A stretch of DNA of 64,000 bases from Nonomuraea polychroma (GTDB lineage Bacteria > Actinomycetota > Actinomycetes > Streptosporangiales > Streptosporangiaceae), in assembly GCF_004011505.1 (NCBI RefSeq), contig NZ_SAUN01000001.1, positions 3,658,001-3,722,000 of the forward strand. Direction: 5' to 3'. The position numbers and the translations under genes are program-made. Positions within the stretch are counted from its first letter, which is position 1. Each line of letters opens with the position of its first letter. This document shows positions 1 through 8,371 of this stretch, piece after piece. The notes below the pieces were generated by a model. The model searched no databases. It was not told where the DNA came from and saw only the letters and a program-made list of their open reading frames with translations.

Positions 1-650
1 GCTGGGAGTGGAAGGCGATGTGCCAGCTCAGTGAGCGGTACGTGGCCGCATCGACGGTGGGCCCGGGTAGCGGCAGGTCGAAGTAGCCGAGGCGTGCGGT
101 GTCGTCGGGGAATTGGCTGGCGTACTGGGATGCGACAGCGGCACCGAAATCGTGGCCGACGACGGCGGCGTCCCGGATCTTGAGCCGATCGGCGATCAAC
201 GTGTGCACGTACTGCGCCAGGGTGGCTTTGTCGTAGCCGGTCGGTGAGCCGGTGCAGTCGCCCAGTCCCGGGAGGTCGACAGCGTAGACGGTGTGGTGTT
301 CGGCGAGTGCCTGCATGATCGGCCACCAGCCGTACCAGGTCTGGGGCCAGCCGTGGATCAGTACCACGGGTGTGCCGCTGCCGCCGGTCACGTAGTGCAT
401 GCGGACGCCGTCGACATCGGCGAACTCGTGTCGGAAGGTGTTGTCGAACTCCGGGTCGTCCTGGGTGGCGACGGCGTAGGGGGCGGCGTTGGTGGAGGTC
501 GGTGTGGGAGTCGAGGTCGGTGTGGGAGTCGAGGCCGGCGTGGAACAGGCCGCTGTGCCGATCGTGAGCAGGACGGTGAGCATGACGGTCGCCACCGTGC
601 GCGCGGATCGGAGGAAGCGGTGCGACGACGGGCGTGTTGCGGTGATCATG
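1..650 (-). CDS. Secreted alpha/beta hydrolase, epoxide-hydrolase-like (partial)
   Basis: Starts at an ATG at 650 and runs off the left edge, so only about the first 216 residues are present. A basic N-terminus and a hydrophobic stretch ending in TIGTAAC suggest a Sec or lipoprotein signal. A Thr/Pro linker follows, encoded by an 18-bp direct repeat near 495-541. The fold is shown by HGWPQTW (oxyanion-hole HG) and by VVGHDFGA at the nucleophile elbow. There an Asp stands where esterases carry Ser, as in epoxide hydrolases and haloalkane dehalogenases. The cap domain, acid and His are outside the window, so the substrate cannot be inferred. Confidence 0.85.
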
Positions 651-678
651 TGTTCCTGTCCACGAGAAGGTGGTGGGA

Positions 679-1173
679 TCAGCGTCCGGTCGTGCCGTCG
701 ATCAGTTCACGGAGGATGTCCGCGTGGCCCGCATGGCGGCCGGTCTCCTCGATCATGTGGGTGAGGGCCCAGCGGATGCTGGGAGCGGGGCGGTCCGGCC
801 GCGGTCGAGGGACCGGTGCCCTGAGATTGGTGCACTCGTGGAGAACGTCGTTGGCGCGCTCGACTGTCTCGCGGTAGCGGGCGACGACGTCGGCCACGCT
901 GTCGGCTGGTGCGGCCTGGAACGTCGCCTGCCAGTCGGTGACGTCGTCCCCGAGGAACATCGCGCGTTCGACGAAAGTCAGGTGGTTGAGCAGGCCGAGC
1001 AGGTTCGTGCCTGATGGCACTGCGGCCGTTCGCACCTGCGGTTCGGGTGCACCCTCGACCTTCGCGGCGACCGAGGCCCGGAGGTAGTCGAGGAATCCGC
1101 GCAGGACTTCAGCCTCGCTGCTCCCGGTCCTGGGCGGCGGAGTGTCGCGGCGGCGGCGCACGGTGTCAGCCAT
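679..1173 (-). CDS. DUF664 / DinB-like protein
   Basis: A 164-residue protein of the DinB/DUF664 four-helix-bundle superfamily. Members are metal-binding and in actinomycetes often use mycothiol, but this one has no assigned reaction. The supporting signals are LLNHLTFVE in the first third and HMIEETGRHAGHAD near the C-terminus, which supply the usual three metal-ligand histidines. The region downstream of LRAPVPRPR is the typical Pro-rich loop. It lies 28 bp upstream of the secreted hydrolase on the same strand and just downstream of a methyltransferase, so a shared transcript is plausible. Confidence 0.85.
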   Translation of the reverse strand: MADTVRRRRDTPPPRTGSSEAEVLRGFLDYLRASVAAKVEGAPEPQVRTAAVPSGTNLLGLLNHLTFVERAMFLGDDVTDWQATFQAAPADSVADVVARYRETVERANDVLHECTNLRAPVPRPRPDRPAPSIRWALTHMIEETGRHAGHADILRELIDGTTGR

Positions 1174-1219
1174 GGTGGTCTTCTCCCTTCGGGGGCGGGG
1201 GGCGGCGCTGTTCGCCGTG

Positions 1220-1849
1220 TCAGGCGGTGCGGCGGATGAGCAGCACGTGGTCGGTCACCTCGGCGGTGCGCCCGCCCGGCCCGGTCGCGATCCTGCGGGG
1301 TGCGTCGGCCCGCTCGACCGTCCACATCGCCGCGTCCAGATCGATACCCGCCGCGACCTCGCACGGGCTCGGATACCGGACGTCCGGATCCTGGCTCCAC
1401 GACCACGGCGCGGCCGAGCCGTGATCGACGATCAGCAGCCGCCCATCCGGGCGCAGTGCGTGCGCGGCGGTGCGCAGGACGGTTGCTCGGTCCAGGTCGA
1501 AGGGGGTGTGCAGGTAGTGGGCGCAGATCAGGTCGAACTCGCCGTACGGGAAAGACGTGCGTAGGTCGTGCCGCACGGCCGTGACGCGATCGCCCATGCC
1601 GTACGTGCGGGCAAGGGCGGCGAGCCGCTCGACCGCCACGGCCGAGATGTCGGCGGCGGTGACGTGCCACCCCTGACCGGCGAGCCACAGCGCGTCACCG
1701 CCGTCGCCGCAGCCGAGGTCCAACGCGTCGCCGGGCGGCAGGCCCGCAACCACCTCGGTGAGGCGGACATTCGGCTGCGGATCGGTGGCCGCCGGCCGCG
1801 CCGCGTACACGCCGTCCCAGAACATGACCGCATCAGCGGCGTTCATCAA
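1220..1849 (-). CDS. Class I SAM-dependent methyltransferase
   Basis: A 209-residue Rossmann-type methyltransferase. Motif I is ALDLGCGDGGDALWL (SAM glycine loop), followed by the acidic motif II VTAADISAVAV and a motif IV-like FDLICAHYLH. This pattern is close to small tellurite-resistance/thiopurine-type methyltransferases, but the acceptor is unknown. The start is the first of two consecutive ATGs (MMNAAD). The gene is divergent from the XRE-cupin regulator, with about 85 bp between starts, which suggests the regulator may control it. That control is inference from layout. Confidence 0.85.
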   Translation of the reverse strand: MMNAADAVMFWDGVYAARPAATDPQPNVRLTEVVAGLPPGDALDLGCGDGGDALWLAGQGWHVTAADISAVAVERLAALARTYGMGDRVTAVRHDLRTSFPYGEFDLICAHYLHTPFDLDRATVLRTAAHALRPDGRLLIVDHGSAAPWSWSQDPDVRYPSPCEVAAGIDLDAAMWTVERADAPRRIATGPGGRTAEVTDHVLLIRRTA

Positions 1850-1909
1850 AGAGTCCTTCCGTCGGTGTCCGCTCAGTCTCGTCAGGCGCGCACCGATCTG
1901 GCACGAAAA

Positions 1910-1926
1910 CTTGCGGTTCTGGCAAG
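1910..1926. promoter_or_regulatory. Inverted repeat in divergent promoter (possible XRE operator)
   Basis: CTTGC (1910-1914) and GCAAG (1922-1926) are separated by 7 bp. They sit 8 bp upstream of the XRE-cupin ATG and inside the divergent promoter shared with the methyltransferase. Such a site is where an autoregulatory HTH protein would bind; binding is not shown. Confidence 0.4.
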
Positions 1927-1934
1927 ATGGCCTG

Positions 1935-2540
1935 ATGGACCGTGAAATGGACGAGGTGCTCGACGCGGTGGGGCCGCGACTTCGTGCGCTGCGTCGTCAC
2001 CGCGGCATCACCCTCGCCGACGTGGCGACGACGACCGGAGTCTCGGAGAGCACCCTGTCCCGGCTGGAGAGCGGGCAGCGCCGGGCAACCCTGGAATTGC
2101 TGCTGCCGCTGGCCCGAATCTACGACGTTCCGCTGGACGACCTTGTAGGGGCCCCGCGCACCGGCGACCCCCGGATCCACCTCACACCGATTCGGAGGTT
2201 CGGGATGACCTTCGTGCCGCTGTCCCGTCGGCCGGGCGGGGTGCAAGCGTTCAAAATGATCATCCCCGCCCAACCGGAACCGCCCGTACTGACCCCGCAG
2301 ACCCACGACGGCTTCGAATGGCTGTACGTGCTCAACGGACGCCTGCGGCTCATCGTCGGCGACCGCGACCTGATGTTGCCGCCCGGTGAGGCAGCCGAGT
2401 TCAACACGTCCTTGCCACACTGGCTGGGCAGCGCCGACGGCGGCGTTGTCGAACTACTTATCCTGTTCGACCCGCAAGGGATGCGTACGCACATACACGC
2501 CGACCCACATCGGCCCTCTCACGGCGGGAGCCAGCGGTGA
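1935..2540 (+). CDS. XRE-family regulator with C-terminal cupin domain
   Basis: A 201-residue one-component regulator. Residues about 10-65 form a Cro/C1 helix-turn-helix (ITLADVATTTGVSESTLSRL), and about 110-185 form a cupin_2 barrel (GFEWLYVLNGRLRLIVGDR, then LPPGEAAEFNTSLPHW). In this family the cupin senses a small ligand and alters DNA binding. The frame is open upstream to 1758, but the ATG at 1935 is preferred: it begins directly before the HTH, and earlier starts would overlap the divergent methyltransferase. Ligand and regulon are unknown; the methyltransferase is the obvious candidate target. Confidence 0.88.
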   Translation: MDREMDEVLDAVGPRLRALRRHRGITLADVATTTGVSESTLSRLESGQRRATLELLLPLARIYDVPLDDLVGAPRTGDPRIHLTPIRRFGMTFVPLSRRPGGVQAFKMIIPAQPEPPVLTPQTHDGFEWLYVLNGRLRLIVGDRDLMLPPGEAAEFNTSLPHWLGSADGGVVELLILFDPQGMRTHIHADPHRPSHGGSQR

Positions 2541-2763
2541 ACTCAGCGACAGATTTCGGTATTCGCGCTCGGCAGTGAGCCCTGTAGCCGGCTGATCCGC
2601 GTCAGCTCAGGGCGCAGGCGGGCGCGCTCGTAGGCGATCCAGTCATCAGGTTGCGATGAAAAGCGACTTAGCGCGAAATTCGGCAGGCACACCACTGGGG
2701 AAACAGGGAACGTCACCATCAGGCCCGGAGGCAGGACAACTCGCGACAGTTGAATGGGCGACC

Positions 2764-3168
2764 TCACCAGTACCGAGGCCGATGATCAGCACGCAACCGG
2801 CGATCATGTCGAGCGCGCGCCAACCCGTCTCGGCCGCCATCGGCAGCGACGGCCCGGAGTACCGCCCGCCTGGCCCGCAGGGTGCGTTCCTGGCGCTCGA
2901 CGATCTCCAGGTGCGTGGCGAGCAAGTCGTGCAGGGTCGTGCCGCCTTCGAGCAGGCGGCGGATCTCGTCCAGGTCGGTGTCCAGCTCGCGCAGGGTGCG
3001 GCCGAGTTCGAGCCGGGCGATGGCGTGGATGTCGTACATCCGGTGGCCAGCCTCGTTCAGGCCCGTGGGCTCGATGAGCCTGGAGTCAGCGTAGAACCGG
3101 ACGGCGCTCACGCTCAGGCCGCTGCGACGCGCGGCGTCTCCGACGGGATACAGCGTGTGGTCGTTCAT
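2764..3168 (-). CDS. MerR-family regulator, C-terminus probably altered
   Basis: The N-terminal about 105 residues are a normal MerR domain: winged HTH (YPVGDAARRSGLSVSAVRFY), wing (GHRMYD), then the dimerisation helix (LGRTLRELDTDLDEIRRLL). After RRAVLRAVAA the sequence turns into Arg-rich, non-family text, which suggests a frameshift or truncation of the effector end. The ATG at 3168 is chosen over an in-frame GTG at 3177. A perfect palindrome lies 17 bp upstream. Effector unknown. Confidence 0.7.
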   Translation of the reverse strand: MNDHTLYPVGDAARRSGLSVSAVRFYADSRLIEPTGLNEAGHRMYDIHAIARLELGRTLRELDTDLDEIRRLLEGGTTLHDLLATHLEIVERQERTLRARRAVLRAVAADGGRDGLARARHDRRLRADHRPRYW

Positions 3169-3184
3169 GGGGGCCACTGTGGTA

Positions 3185-3201
3185 CCTCAAGCCGCTTGAG
3201 G
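3185..3201 (-). promoter_or_regulatory. MerR-type operator upstream of the MerR gene
   Basis: A perfect inverted repeat, CCTCAAG-CCG-CTTGAGG on the + strand, immediately upstream of the MerR start. On the coding strand the palindrome sits between GACTTG and TACCAC, a 19-bp spacing typical of MerR-controlled promoters. The arms equal the known SoxR box arms, but SoxR boxes carry 4 central bases and this site has 3. Confidence 0.6.
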
Positions 3202-3307
3202 CGCAAGTCGATTTCCACTGAGCGCTCCTCTGTGACTGAGCACTTGAGTTGGCCAGTTGTGCAGCCGAACTGGCCGGCGCCACGAGAGATCATGGGCAAG
3301 TGAAGTC

Positions 3308-3391
3308 AGCGGCGTGGACCTGCTGATCACCACCGTGCACCGCATCAACGCCCGCGCCGACACCAAGGTCACCGAGGAGTTCATCACCGAA
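3308..3391 (+). pseudogene. Fragment resembling the middle of a Tn3-family transposase
   Basis: About 28 codons (GVDLLITTVHRINARADTK then VTEEFITE) resemble the central helical part of Tn3-family TnpA as I remember it. There is no start and no downstream continuation. The segment ends abruptly where an MFS fragment begins in another frame. It is a scar rather than a gene; family assignment from so short a piece is tentative. Confidence 0.35.
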
Positions 3392-3713
3392 AGTGGCCAG
3401 CCTGGGCACGTTCGTCACCGGCTACCTGGCCAGGCCGGTCGGAGGCGTGGTGTTCGGCCACTTCGGCGACCGGCTGGGCCGCAAGCGCATGCTGGTGCTG
3501 ACCATGGTTGTGACCGGTGAGGTGCGGCCGGCGGTGGCACGCGCGGTCCTGGGAATGTCCCCGCTACTGGCGACGGTGTTCACCATAGAGATGTCGTCCA
3601 CGTCCGCGGCGCTGGCGGTGATCGCACTGGCCGGCTGGGGTGCCGTCCGCGCACGCCAAGGCCGAGGCCCAGGGCGCACGGCCGGGGAACCGGTACCCCG
3701 TGAGGACGTTTGA
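3392..3713 (+). pseudogene. Remnant of an MHS-type MFS transporter with internal deletion
   Basis: The first part (ASLGTFVTGYLARPVGGVVF then GHFGDRLGRKR) is transmembrane helix 2 and the diagnostic MFS motif A of the metabolite:H+ symporter subfamily. After MLVLTMVVTG the text jumps to SPLLATVFTIEMSSTSAALA, which is near the C-terminal helices of the same family. Some 250 residues in between are missing, so no transporter can be made. The 5' end is fused to the Tn3-like scar. Confidence 0.65.
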
Positions 3714-3843
3714 GAGTTGACGCCCAGGACGGCGATGAAGCCGTCATGGCATATGCGCGACCGTTCGGCCCAAGGGCAGCGGGTCACCGTCCATGGCCGG
3801 GTATCGTCATGCGCGTATTGGCCGGACGGCATTAAGCAGGTTC

Positions 3844-5004
3844 ATGCTCACCACGCTCGCAGTCGAGAACTACCGGTCGTTGCGTCATCTCATCCTCCCG
3901 TTGCACCGGCTCAACGTGGTGATCGGCGCCAACGGCAGCGGAAAGTCCAACCTCTACCGCGCGCTGCGGTTGCTGGCCGACTCCGCGCGGAACGGCGCGG
4001 TGGCCGCGCTGGCCAGGGAAGGCGGTCTGCCGTCCACGCTGTGGGCCGGGCCGGAGCACCTGGGCCGGGCCGTACGGGAAGGACGTCACCCGGTCCAGGG
4101 GACGCGGCGGAAGGGGCCGGTCAGCCTGCGGCTCGGCTTCTCCGGCGACGAGTACGGCTACGCCATGGACCTCGGCCTGCCCACACCCTCAAGTTCGGCC
4201 TTCGCGCTCGATCCCGAGATCAAGCGCGAGGCGGTCTGGGGCGGCCCGGTGCTGCGCTCCTCGACGCTGCTGGCGGACCGCAGCAACGCGGTCGCCCGCG
4301 TACGGGACGCCGAGGGCGCCTGGCAGCCGATGCCGTATGCGCTGGGACCGTTCGACAGCATGCTCAGCGAGCTGGCCGACCCCTACCGCGCGCCGGACCT
4401 GCTCACCCTGCGCGAGCTGATCCGCTCGTGGCGCTTCTACGACCATGTGCGTACCGACGCCCACGCGCCCGCGCGGACGGTGCAGGTCGGCACGCGCACG
4501 CCCGTCCTGGGGCATGACGGCGCAGACCTCGCGGCGGCGTTGCAGACCATTCGGGAGATCGGGGATCGCGACGCCCTGGACAAGGCGATCGACCACGCGT
4601 TCCCGGGCAGCCGGATCGAGGTCCGCGCGCAGAACGGGTGGTTCGAGCTCGCCTTTCACCAGCATGGGCTGCTCCGGCCACTGACCGGCGCGGAGCTGTC
4701 CGACGGCACCCTGCGCTACCTGCTGTGGACCGCGGCGCTGCTGACCCCGCGTCCTCCGGCGCTGTTGGTGCTCAACGAGCCGGAGACCAGTCTCCACCCG
4801 GATCTGCTCGCTCCGCTCGCCGACCTGGTCGTCACCGCGTCGGCGCACGCCCAGGTGCTGGTCGTCACGCACGCCGCCGCGTTGATGGCGGCGCTTCGCG
4901 ACGCGGGCGCGAACGCCATCGAACTGACCAAGGAGTTCGGCCAGACGCGCATCGTGGGGCAGGAACCCTTGGACGAGCCCGCCTGGCACTGGCCCAAGCG
5001 ATGA
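3844..5004 (+). CDS. ABC/SMC-type AAA ATPase (AAA_21), stand-alone
   Basis: A 386-residue predicted ATPase of the RecF/SMC-like AAA_21 group. Visible motifs are Walker A VIGANGSGKSNLYRA (about residues 26-40), the ABC signature GAELSDGTLRYLL, Walker B PALLVLNEPETSLHPDLL with catalytic Glu, and the switch His in VLVVTHAAAL. The ATG at 3844 starts directly on the family N-terminus (LAVENYRSLRHL). Homologues can be DNA-repair, OLD-like or anti-phage components, usually with a partner nuclease. No TOPRIM or nuclease domain follows in this ORF, and none is adjacent, so no system is claimed. Gene relics lie on both sides. Confidence 0.85.
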   Translation: MLTTLAVENYRSLRHLILPLHRLNVVIGANGSGKSNLYRALRLLADSARNGAVAALAREGGLPSTLWAGPEHLGRAVREGRHPVQGTRRKGPVSLRLGFSGDEYGYAMDLGLPTPSSSAFALDPEIKREAVWGGPVLRSSTLLADRSNAVARVRDAEGAWQPMPYALGPFDSMLSELADPYRAPDLLTLRELIRSWRFYDHVRTDAHAPARTVQVGTRTPVLGHDGADLAAALQTIREIGDRDALDKAIDHAFPGSRIEVRAQNGWFELAFHQHGLLRPLTGAELSDGTLRYLLWTAALLTPRPPALLVLNEPETSLHPDLLAPLADLVVTASAHAQVLVVTHAAALMAALRDAGANAIELTKEFGQTRIVGQEPLDEPAWHWPKR

Positions 5005-5345
5005 CCCTCACAAGCCGGACCAGCCGGTCCGCGGGTGGCCGGCGTCGTTCATTTTCCTGCCTTCCCGCACCGGTGAATAAACCGAATACGCCTTTACGTC
5101 ATACTGTCAAGACGCTGCCAAGACATTATTCTCGAAGTCTCCACACCATTGCCACAAATTCTCCATAAACACATCAGGTGGCCGCTGAACTGCGCGAACA
5201 CATGAATTCATCGGCGCCCTGCAACATGGCTTCGTAAGCGATTTGAACATCGTTCCATGGAAATGTCCAATCTTGCCATGTGCTTTTACCGGCATTTATT
5301 CTCCAGGTGATCAAATCACTTTTTCTCCTTACCTGGAGGCACCAC
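5005..5345. other. AT-richer gap with nested inverted repeats before an RHS relic
   Basis: No gene is seen here. Base composition is clearly more A/T-rich than the flanks, which suggests foreign origin. A small GC hairpin (CGGACC-AGCC-GGTCCG, 5016-5031) follows the ATPase and could end its transcript. Near the right end, CTCCAGGT (5301-5308) pairs with ACCTGGAG (5331-5338), enclosing GTGAT-CAA-ATCAC (5307-5319). The right arm contains the GGAGG that would serve the GTG at 5346, so this could fold over the ribosome site. Confidence 0.4.
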
Positions 5346-5920
5346 GTGCGCCGATTAGCACTCCTCCCCTTCCTCGCCCCGGAGGTCTCCGCCACGGCGC
5401 TCGCCGACCCCCGCCGGCCGACGTTCAGGAGATCGGCCCCGGCCAGTACTCCTCCGACACCGAGACCTTCAAGCTCTCCGAGCTGGACGTGTCCGCAGGG
5501 ATGATCAGCCGCGAGCACGGCGTGGCTCTGACCGGAGGCGATCTGGCCCGGCCGTAGTCGGCCCCGGCCACCCGGCCCGAGTTGGGCGTCTTCGGGGCGG
5601 GCTGGCAGGCCGAGTTCGTCGGCGGGGAGATCAACCGGAAACTGGAGAACCAGAACGGCGACATCGTCGTCACGGAGCTCGAGGAAGGGACGTCGACCCG
5701 CTACGTCCTGAAGAGGATGTCCGACCCACCAGTAGTCAAGCTCCCACCCGACGGCGCCGGCTACCTGCTCAAGAGACGCACTTTCGCCGACGGGCGCGAA
5801 GAAGCGCTGGTGTCCTGGACAGAGATCACCCCCTGGCCGCGGGGAGGGCTGGTTCCCCCTGAGGACTGGCTCCCGTTGGAGCGCGTCCACTTCCTGCCCA
5901 TCGTCGACTACGGGGCTGTT
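5346..5920 (+). pseudogene. Broken 5' part of a secreted RHS/wall-associated-type protein
   Basis: A GTG at 5346 behind a GGAGG starts a signal-peptide-like text (RRLALLPFLA then ALADP). The family-like sequence continues in a different frame (ADVQEIGPGQYSSDTETFKL), so a frameshift near 5410 is likely. That frame hits a TAG at 5555-5557, then continues with GVFGAGWQAEFVGGEINRKL and VVTELEEGTSTRYVLK, reminiscent of the first region of actinobacterial RHS/YD-repeat proteins. No YD repeats or toxin tip follow. With one frameshift, one nonsense codon and loss of the rest, it is dead. The RHS assignment rests on memory of the family. Confidence 0.55.
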
Positions 5921-6035
5921 GAGCAGATCACCGAGGACGTCCCCCCGTGCTGCCAGCTGGCCAGGCCGACGAAGCGCCCCGTGACGCACGGGGTTGGGCC
6001 AGGGCTGGCACCGCTCAGCCCTGTCGACCCGCCGT

Positions 6036-6640
6036 CTACTGCCGGATCGGCAGGCCGGTGGCGGGGTCGAACGGCTCCCACCGTTGCACGACGGTCTGCC
6101 GCACCCCCTGGTCGAGCTGGCCGCCACACGGTGTTGCCCCTCGCAGTAGCGCCATTCGGCGTTGGGTTCAGTGTTCGGCTCGATTCCCCCGGTAGGCCAG
6201 CGGCTTGGGCCTGGCGGACCAGACGCATGGCTGCCTCTGCGGCCTGGCGCCAGTCCACCTGGTGGTACCAGCAGCGTGCAGGCGGTGCCTGGCGGGGCAC
6301 GAGCCAGGGAGTCAGGCGGCGGATCCGCCGTCTGACCCAGACCTTCGGGCCGATCATGCAGTCCGGTTCGCGGATCTCGTTGGGCACGGGCAGGCGGACG
6401 ACCTTCACCACTTCGTACACCGGCTCATACACCGGCTGAATCGACTCGCTTGGCTCCGGCATGCGTTGCCTGGAGTGGGCGGGCCGGGACAACGGCGAAG
6501 TCATCGAGCCGCCGCGTCCGCCGCATGGGATCGGTGCTGGTTCTGCCGTCGTGGTCGCGGAGCATGTGCAGGACGCTCGCCACCGAGGGGCGCCATCCGC
6601 GACCTGCGCGACCCGAATGCCGCCGAGGACGACGACGACA
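6036..6640 (-). pseudogene. Decayed conserved hypothetical gene(s), several frames
   Basis: No intact gene, but protein-like stretches succeed one another in different minus-strand frames: VVVVLGGIRVAQVADGAP, then SVASVLHMLRDHDGRTSTD, then VYEPVYEVVKVVRLPVPNEI and KVWVRRRIRRLTPWLV, then GIEPNTEPNAEWRYCEGQH, and finally GGQLDQGVRQTVVQRWEPFD ending at a TAG (6038-6036). The frame changes indicate accumulated indels, or two short overlapping genes that have decayed. I do not recognise the family. The flanks 5921-6035 and 6641-6853 hold nothing I can support. Confidence 0.35.
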
Positions 6641-6853
6641 TCTGACCAGCGTGGCGGAACGGCCTCTCTGTAGTCTCGGGGAAATTTTGGTCGGATTTGC
6701 CTGGCCTGCATCGATGCGGGCCAGGTGGCGCGGTGGCCGAGGCGGCGCCGGCACGGGCAGGACCAGCCCGGCACCGCACGTTTTCATGGGCAGCGTCGAA
6801 TCTGTCCCTCGCCCGTTCGTCTTCAGGATATGAGCCCTCATGAAGGAGTAGCC

Positions 6854-7327
6854 ATGTCCTCGGCAACCCTGCCGCCAGCACGTGACCTCCCACAGCGACG
6901 AGCCGACACCCTTGACCGTCTGAGCAGCGGATTCCAAATGTGGCTGGCCACCGGGAGCGACGGTCACGGGGCACACCTGATCCCGGTCGCCTACGTCTGG
7001 AACGGCTCGACCGTGACTACCGCGACCTTCCGCCGCAGTCGCACGGTCTCAAACCTGCGAGCGAGGCCAACGGCGCGGTTGGCGATCGGGGACACCGCCG
7101 ACGTCGTCCTGATCGATGCCTACACGATTCTGCTCGACGTGCCCAACATCGACGTCGCCTCAGCCGAGGCGTACGCAAAGGTATCGACAGACCCACGCAA
7201 TGCCCCGGACATGTTCCTGTACATCCGCCTCGTCCCCAAGCGGATACTCGCATGGAATTCTCTGGCAGAGTTCAGCGGCCGTACCCTCATGCTCAAGGGC
7301 TCCTGGCTTGATACCCCCGTTGATTGA
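6854..7327 (+). CDS. Pyridoxamine-5'-phosphate-oxidase-like flavoenzyme (PPOX family)
   Basis: A 157-residue split-barrel protein. Helix-to-strand text such as SGFQMWLATGSDGHGAHLIP, VAYVWNGSTVTTATFRRSRT and VSNLRARPTARLAIGDTAD is the canonical FMN/F420-binding core of the PPOX superfamily. The ATG at 6854 is set by GAAGGAG at 6842-6848. Actinomycete members are often F420H2- or FMN-dependent reductases or heme-degrading proteins; the substrate is not evident. It is convergent with the GntR gene, with a hairpin between them. Confidence 0.8.
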   Translation: MSSATLPPARDLPQRRADTLDRLSSGFQMWLATGSDGHGAHLIPVAYVWNGSTVTTATFRRSRTVSNLRARPTARLAIGDTADVVLIDAYTILLDVPNIDVASAEAYAKVSTDPRNAPDMFLYIRLVPKRILAWNSLAEFSGRTLMLKGSWLDTPVD

Positions 7328-7371
7328 GGCTTAGTGGTCGCCCCCGTAGGCCCACCGGCATCAGAACGGCC

Positions 7372-7412
7372 AGTCACGATAAGACAAGCCCGCCGGGCTC
7401 CTTAACGTGACT
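7372..7412. terminator. Nested hairpin between convergent genes
   Basis: AGTCACG (7372-7378) pairs with CGTGACT (7406-7412), and inside lies AGCCCG-C-CGGGCT (7387-7399). The structure lies between the 3' ends of the PPOX and GntR genes and is likely a bidirectional terminator. There is no long U tract, as is usual at high GC. Confidence 0.5.
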
Positions 7413-7504
7413 GACCGTAGCGGTGATTACATAGAGCTACTTTTGGACTGGTTGCATGGACCCGAGTGAGGGGCCCGGTAGTCCGGCTAGGTTGGCGAGA
7501 CGCA

Positions 7505-8209
7505 TCAGGCTTCCTTCGCGGGTTCGTCGTGGGTACAGCCGGTCAGTCCGGCCGCGGTCTGGGTGAGGTGCTGGGCCAGTGCCTCGGCCGCGGTGTCGGC
7601 GTCGCGGGCCAGCGCCGCCTCCTCCAGCCGGCGGTGCTCGCCAACGTGGTCCCGGTCGGGGGCGCGGTGCGCCGAAAAGCGGCGAGCCAGCTCACTCGCG
7701 GTCCACAGCCGGTCGAAGGTCTCCAGCAGGACGGGATTGCCGCAACCCTCCAGCAGGGTGCGGTGGAAGACCCGGTGGGCTTCGGCCCATGCGCTGCTGT
7801 AGTACTCGCTCTCCTGCGGCACGTAGGCCGGGGTACGGGCCAGACGGTGGTGGGCGGCTCGTACGCGGGCCTCCCAGTCGACGTCGCCGCGCTCGATGGA
7901 CATGCGTAGCACGACCGGTTCGATGGTCCGGCGGGCCTCCGCGATCTCCTGCCAGCGGCGGTCGGAGAAGGCCGGGACGGCGAAGCCACGGTTGGGCAGC
8001 CGGTCGGCGAGGCCCTCGCCGACCACCCGCACCAGCGCCTCGCGCACCACGGCCAGGCTCACGCCCTGTTCCTTGGCAAGGTCCTGCGGTTTGAGGGCGT
8101 CACCAGGGGCGTAGTCCCCGCGCATGATCGCGTCCCGCAGGTGTGCGTAGACCTGCTCGGAGAGCATCTGCTTTCCCGACGAGGTCGAGGTGTGGGCCGT
8201 CTGGGTCAT
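7505..8209 (-). CDS. GntR-family regulator, FadR/FCD type
   Basis: A 234-residue regulator. The N-terminal winged HTH is seen in MLSEQVYAHLRDAIMRGDYA and LAKEQGVSLAVVREALVRV. An all-helical FCD effector domain follows (about residues 90-220), with the acidic/His pattern (YSSAWAEAHRVFHRTLLEG, RDHVGEHRRLEEAALARD) that in this family binds a metal and a carboxylate ligand. GGAG precedes the ATG at 8209. It is divergent from the PEBP-protein gene. A 16-bp perfect palindrome lies 24 bp upstream of its start and is probably its own operator. Confidence 0.88.
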   Translation of the reverse strand: MTQTAHTSTSSGKQMLSEQVYAHLRDAIMRGDYAPGDALKPQDLAKEQGVSLAVVREALVRVVGEGLADRLPNRGFAVPAFSDRRWQEIAEARRTIEPVVLRMSIERGDVDWEARVRAAHHRLARTPAYVPQESEYYSSAWAEAHRVFHRTLLEGCGNPVLLETFDRLWTASELARRFSAHRAPDRDHVGEHRRLEEAALARDADTAAEALAQHLTQTAAGLTGCTHDEPAKEA

Positions 8210-8232
8210 ATCTCCACCATAGACGATCCCAT

Positions 8233-8248
8233 AAATAATCGATTATTT
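8233..8248. promoter_or_regulatory. 16-bp palindrome, probable GntR operator
   Basis: AAATAATCGATTATTT is a perfect palindrome in an A/T-rich island between the divergent GntR and PEBP genes. Another TCGATT follows at 8258-8263. Its place and symmetry fit a dimeric repressor site overlapping both promoters. Confidence 0.6.
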
Positions 8249-8371
8249 CTGCTATAGTCGATTTGGTGGTCGATGAGTGAAAGGCGACGGCGGTGCCTCT
8301 ACGCGACTCTGCGGGCTCTGCGTCGGCCGCATCACCGCCACCCCGCAGCACGGCCTGAAAGGAACGACACG

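Noticed and set aside
495..541. 18-bp direct repeat as an operator or CRISPR-like repeat
   Set aside because: It encodes the Thr/Pro linker of the secreted hydrolase in frame, two units only.
3844..5004. OLD-type or Gabija-like anti-phage system
   Set aside because: The ATPase has no TOPRIM domain and no helicase or nuclease gene follows; neighbours are relics.
5582..6439. Single 285-codon + strand gene
   Set aside because: Only the first about 110 codons are RHS-like; the rest is low-complexity shadow of minus-strand relics, so it is treated as a pseudogene piece.
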